From FEB-12 sp964503315 (lineage in GTDB: Bacteria > Zixibacteria > MSB-5A5 > GN15 > FEB-12), in NCBI GenBank assembly GCA_964503315.1, contig CAZCZL010000002.1, positions 248,001 to 312,000 on the forward strand: 64,000 bases of DNA, written 5' to 3'. Under the pieces are notes generated by a model. That model was not told the DNA's origin. It searched no databases and worked only from the letters and a program-made list of their open reading frames with translations. A program made the translations under genes and the position numbers. This document shows positions 61,993 through 64,000 of this stretch, piece after piece. Within the stretch, counting starts at the first letter, position 1, and each line of letters opens with the position of its first letter.

Positions 61993-62604
61993 CTATGGAT
62001 TATCCTGGCGAGGTCCGTCCTCTTCAGGTTCAGTGTGCGGTTCGACAACCGGCGTCTGGTCTGCGTCTGTCTCATCGGCCTGTCGAATCTTCACCGGAAG
62101 CTCCTCCGGAAGGCTTACCGCTTCTGATGTTGATGCAGGTTCTGATTGCTCCATCGGCACCACTGGCGCGGGTCGGAAAGGAGGAGGCGGAGGAGGAAGA
62201 ATCACTGACGAATCATCGTGAGCCGAAACCACCGAACCTGCCACTGCAGTGGCAACCGGCGAAACTTGCAGGAATTTGTCATCGGGCAGACTGTTGATTG
62301 AGAATTCGAGCCCGCCAACGATCCGCGCCACCAGATTATAACAGGCGGCCACCAACACCATGAACAATGTATTGAAGAATGCCCCGAGAATAGCGAGAAG
62401 GAAGGGCATGAAGAAGAGCATACCGAAGGATATCCCCTCGTCATACGGCATCTCTCCCGCACCGGCCATAGCCAGTATCACACGCGCCATCGGTATGAAG
62501 ATCAGCGACGCAAAAATGCCAAAGAGGAACCCGATCAAAAGGTTGAGGAAGAACCCCACTTTGATAAGCGCCCATATCCCGATCGACCGTACTTCGTACC
62601 TCAT
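61993..62604 (-). CDS. DUF3566-like membrane protein with proline-rich tail
   Basis: 203 residues from ATG 62604, five bases after GGAGG. Two membrane helices at about 12-45 (KVGFFLNLLIGFLFGIFASL) and 65-95 (FFMPFLLAILGAFFNTLFMV), the R-x-I-x-x-W-x-x-x-K-V start of DUF3566, and ACYNLVARIVGGLEF after helix 2. The C-terminal 100 residues are rich in Pro, Glu and Asp (ILPPPPPPFRPAP) and probably disordered. Role unknown. The gene lies where the 5' half of gltX might be expected. Confidence 0.7.
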   Translation of the reverse strand: MRYEVRSIGIWALIKVGFFLNLLIGFLFGIFASLIFIPMARVILAMAGAGEMPYDEGISFGMLFFMPFLLAILGAFFNTLFMVLVAACYNLVARIVGGLEFSINSLPDDKFLQVSPVATAVAGSVVSAHDDSSVILPPPPPPFRPAPVVPMEQSEPASTSEAVSLPEELPVKIRQADETDADQTPVVEPHTEPEEDGPRQDNP

Positions 62605-62622
62605 CGCATCCTCCACATAGAA

Positions 62623-62652
62623 CCGGAGCCGGTCTGTTTGGACCGGCTCCGG
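62623..62652 (-). terminator. hairpin between the acyl-CoA synthetase gene and the DUF3566-like gene
   Basis: A 12-bp perfect stem CCGGAGCCGGTC (62623-62634) with GACCGGCTCCGG (62641-62652) and a 6-nt loop. No clear U-run follows, so it may be a weak terminator or transcript stabiliser. Confidence 0.55.
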
Positions 62653-62682
62653 AAGATATACTTAGCCCAATGTTCGCTCAAG

Positions 62683-64000
62683 CTATTTGTGACGGGTCAC
62701 CGCATGCTTGATAATGAACCGGGCATCCACCGCCTTGCAACTGCTCCGATCCGGTGAGCAGATAAACGGATTGATATCGATCTCGGATATAACGTCGAAA
62801 TCCTGCACCAATTGCGACATCCTGAGCAGCGTCTCCTCTATCAATCCAATATCGACCGGCTCCGACCCTCTGAACCCGGTCAACAACGGATATGATTTCA
62901 GCGACTGGATCATCTCCTTCGCGTTTTCGTCTGTCAGAGGGTGGATGCGGAATGCGACATCCTTCATTACCTCAACATAGATACCGCCAAGGCCGAACAT
63001 CATGAGCGGACCGAATGACGGCACAGTGGTCATCCCTATAACCACCTCCACTCCACCTTGCAGCATCTTCTGCATTGCGACAGTGAACTTCTCCCCTTTC
63101 TTCAGTCGTCCCACACGACGCTGCAATTCCTGGAAGGCGTTACGGACCTCTTTGTCAGACCGAAGATCGACAATGACAGCTCCAAGTTCGGTCTTGTGCA
63201 GTATGGGTGGTGTATTGACCTTCATCACGACTGGGTAACCAATGTCGCCGGCGATGTCAGCCGCTTCTTTCGCCGACGCGGCAAACCTGTATCCTGCCGC
63301 CGGAATGCCATACGCGTGCAGAATCTCGATCGCCTGCTCTCCGACGATAGCCCCATCGTTTCCTTTGAGGCTCTTGTCCACGATCTTCTGCACCCGCTCT
63401 TTGTCTACCTTGAAGCTCCTCACCTTGCCCACCGGCTTGTCGAGCCACTTGCGGTAGCCAGCGATCGTTCCCAAAGTCTTGGCGATCGCCTCAGGGAAGA
63501 TATAGACCGGGATCCCATGTTGTTTGAGATACTCCATAGCCTGCGAACCTTCGCCCGCCCCGAAGAAGCAACTGAGGACCGTCTTCTTTGTCTTTTCAAG
63601 GGCGGCATGGATATTGACCGCGACATCCATCTGGTCAATAGTCACGGGCGGCACAAAGATCGGCATGATCGTATCATAGCGATCATCTTTGGCCACCGCT
63701 TCCAGCGTCAGCCTGAATTCGCGTCCACGCGCGCCCGCTACCATATCCATCGGATTGGCAAAGGACGCGTTCGACGCGCTGAACTTCTTCAACTCTTTCA
63801 CAGTCGATGCCGAGAACTGCGGCATATCCAGTCCGTTGTTCACCAGAGCGTCAGTCGCCAGGATCCCCGGCCCGCCCGCGTTGGTGACTACCACGACCCG
63901 ATTCCCTCTCGGGATAGGCTGAGATGACAGCGCCACAGCAACATCAAACAACTCCTCAACTGTATCGACTCGCATCACGCCAGTCTGCTCGAAGAGGGCG
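62683..64000 (-). CDS. ADP-forming acyl-CoA synthetase (acetate-CoA ligase family), 5'-truncated
   Basis: The frame runs to the right edge, so the true start is outside the window; 439 codons are seen. The visible part begins in the succinyl-CoA-ligase-like CoA domain (RVVVVTNAGGPGILATDALV), continues through a Rossmann-like region (PIFVPPVTIDQMDVAVNIHA), and ends with an ATP-grasp domain (HAYGIPAAGYRFAASAKEAA, GYPVVMKVNTPPILHKTELG, PLMMFGLGGIYVEVMKDVAF, ISEIDINPFI). Such proteins make ATP from acyl-CoA and ADP, or the reverse, and some are protein acetyltransferases that regulate Acs. The catalytic His domain is outside the window. Confidence 0.85.
   Translation of the reverse strand, partial: ALFEQTGVMRVDTVEELFDVAVALSSQPIPRGNRVVVVTNAGGPGILATDALVNNGLDMPQFSASTVKELKKFSASNASFANPMDMVAGARGREFRLTLEAVAKDDRYDTIMPIFVPPVTIDQMDVAVNIHAALEKTKKTVLSCFFGAGEGSQAMEYLKQHGIPVYIFPEAIAKTLGTIAGYRKWLDKPVGKVRSFKVDKERVQKIVDKSLKGNDGAIVGEQAIEILHAYGIPAAGYRFAASAKEAADIAGDIGYPVVMKVNTPPILHKTELGAVIVDLRSDKEVRNAFQELQRRVGRLKKGEKFTVAMQKMLQGGVEVVIGMTTVPSFGPLMMFGLGGIYVEVMKDVAFRIHPLTDENAKEMIQSLKSYPLLTGFRGSEPVDIGLIEETLLRMSQLVQDFDVISEIDINPFICSPDRSSCKAVDARFIIKHAVTRHK

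Noticed and set aside
61896..62075. Upstream extension of the gltX fragment frame to 62075
   Set aside because: It overlaps the end of the DUF3566-like gene and its translation (many Arg and Leu) has no resemblance to GltX.
63058..63927. Plus-strand frame of 289 codons opposite the ADP-forming synthetase
   Set aside because: Same pattern: mirror of a GC-rich coding frame with many Arg and His, no recognisable motif.
1..64000. tRNA, rRNA, insertion sequence or prophage genes
   Set aside because: I read the intergenic gaps and saw no cloverleaf-like sequence, terminal repeats, transposase or integrase motifs.

Overview
The window looks like a chromosome fragment from a diderm (outer-membrane) bacterium, probably of the FCB superphylum. 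A lineage such as candidate phylum Zixibacteria is my inference, not something the sequence proves. The reasons are BamA, OmpH/Skp, LpxD and TamB-like envelope genes; a giant secreted repeat protein ending in the NYPNPFNP-type sorting tail typical of FCB bacteria; and a kinase-TolB-TPR regulator common in such genomes. Coding density is high, genes sit in short tightly coupled operons, and GC is moderate. I see no phage, insertion sequence, CRISPR array, tRNA or rRNA.

Layout. 1-5.0 kb (minus): the start of a TamB/AsmA-like gene, a carboxymuconolactone-decarboxylase-type protein, a stress operon (ECF sigma, zinc-finger anti-sigma, HtrA-like PDZ protein that has lost its catalytic residues) and a DUF401 permease. 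5.1-8.2 kb (plus): pabB-pabC for p-aminobenzoate (folate) and an exported barrel-like protein. 8.3-13.5 kb (minus): thioredoxin, a very small membrane protein with an in-frame TGA, rhomboid protease, degenerate response-regulator receiver, CcdA, a DUF2064 protein and a creatininase-family hydrolase. 13.6-17.8 kb (minus): a 1409-residue acyl-CoA dehydratase activase-type protein. 18-26.2 kb (plus): dtd, maf, rodZ-like, a small GT9-like protein, smc, ftsY, yjbQ, rlmH. 26.2-34.8 kb (minus): a 2859-residue secreted protein made of about 25 Ig/cadherin-like modules. 35.5-39.9 kb (plus): acs and a Ser/Thr kinase. 39.9-45.5 kb (minus): GNAT, cupin, acyl-CoA dehydrogenase, then nadE-rsmI-PAP2-lgt. 45.6-46.8 kb (plus): ssb and a membrane protein. 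46.8-51.2 kb (minus): rplU-bamA-ompH-lpxD. 51.4-54.4 kb (plus): uvrB and a lipoprotein. 54.4-64 kb (minus): cvpA, fabL-like, lipB with an E2 acyltransferase, nadA, an oxidative-stress set (rubrerythrin, rubredoxin, 1-Cys peroxiredoxin, ferredoxin-NADP-reductase-like flavoprotein), a C-terminal fragment of glutamyl-tRNA synthetase, a DUF3566-like protein and a 5'-truncated ADP-forming acyl-CoA synthetase.

The most interesting item is the 57-codon reading frame at 12799-12972 (minus). One transmembrane helix is followed by an in-frame TGA, with a 7-bp hairpin whose loop begins 23 nt after the TGA, as expected for a bacterial SECIS element. The gene lies directly downstream of thioredoxin and upstream of ccdA, so a membrane-anchored selenoprotein in a thiol-redox locus is a reasonable hypothesis. 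Other points are the HtrA pseudoprotease in the sigma-factor operon, the exact tandem duplication of an 11-domain supermodule (about 931 residues) in the giant protein, the orphan GltX C-terminal domain, and candidate operator palindromes in front of acs and nadE.
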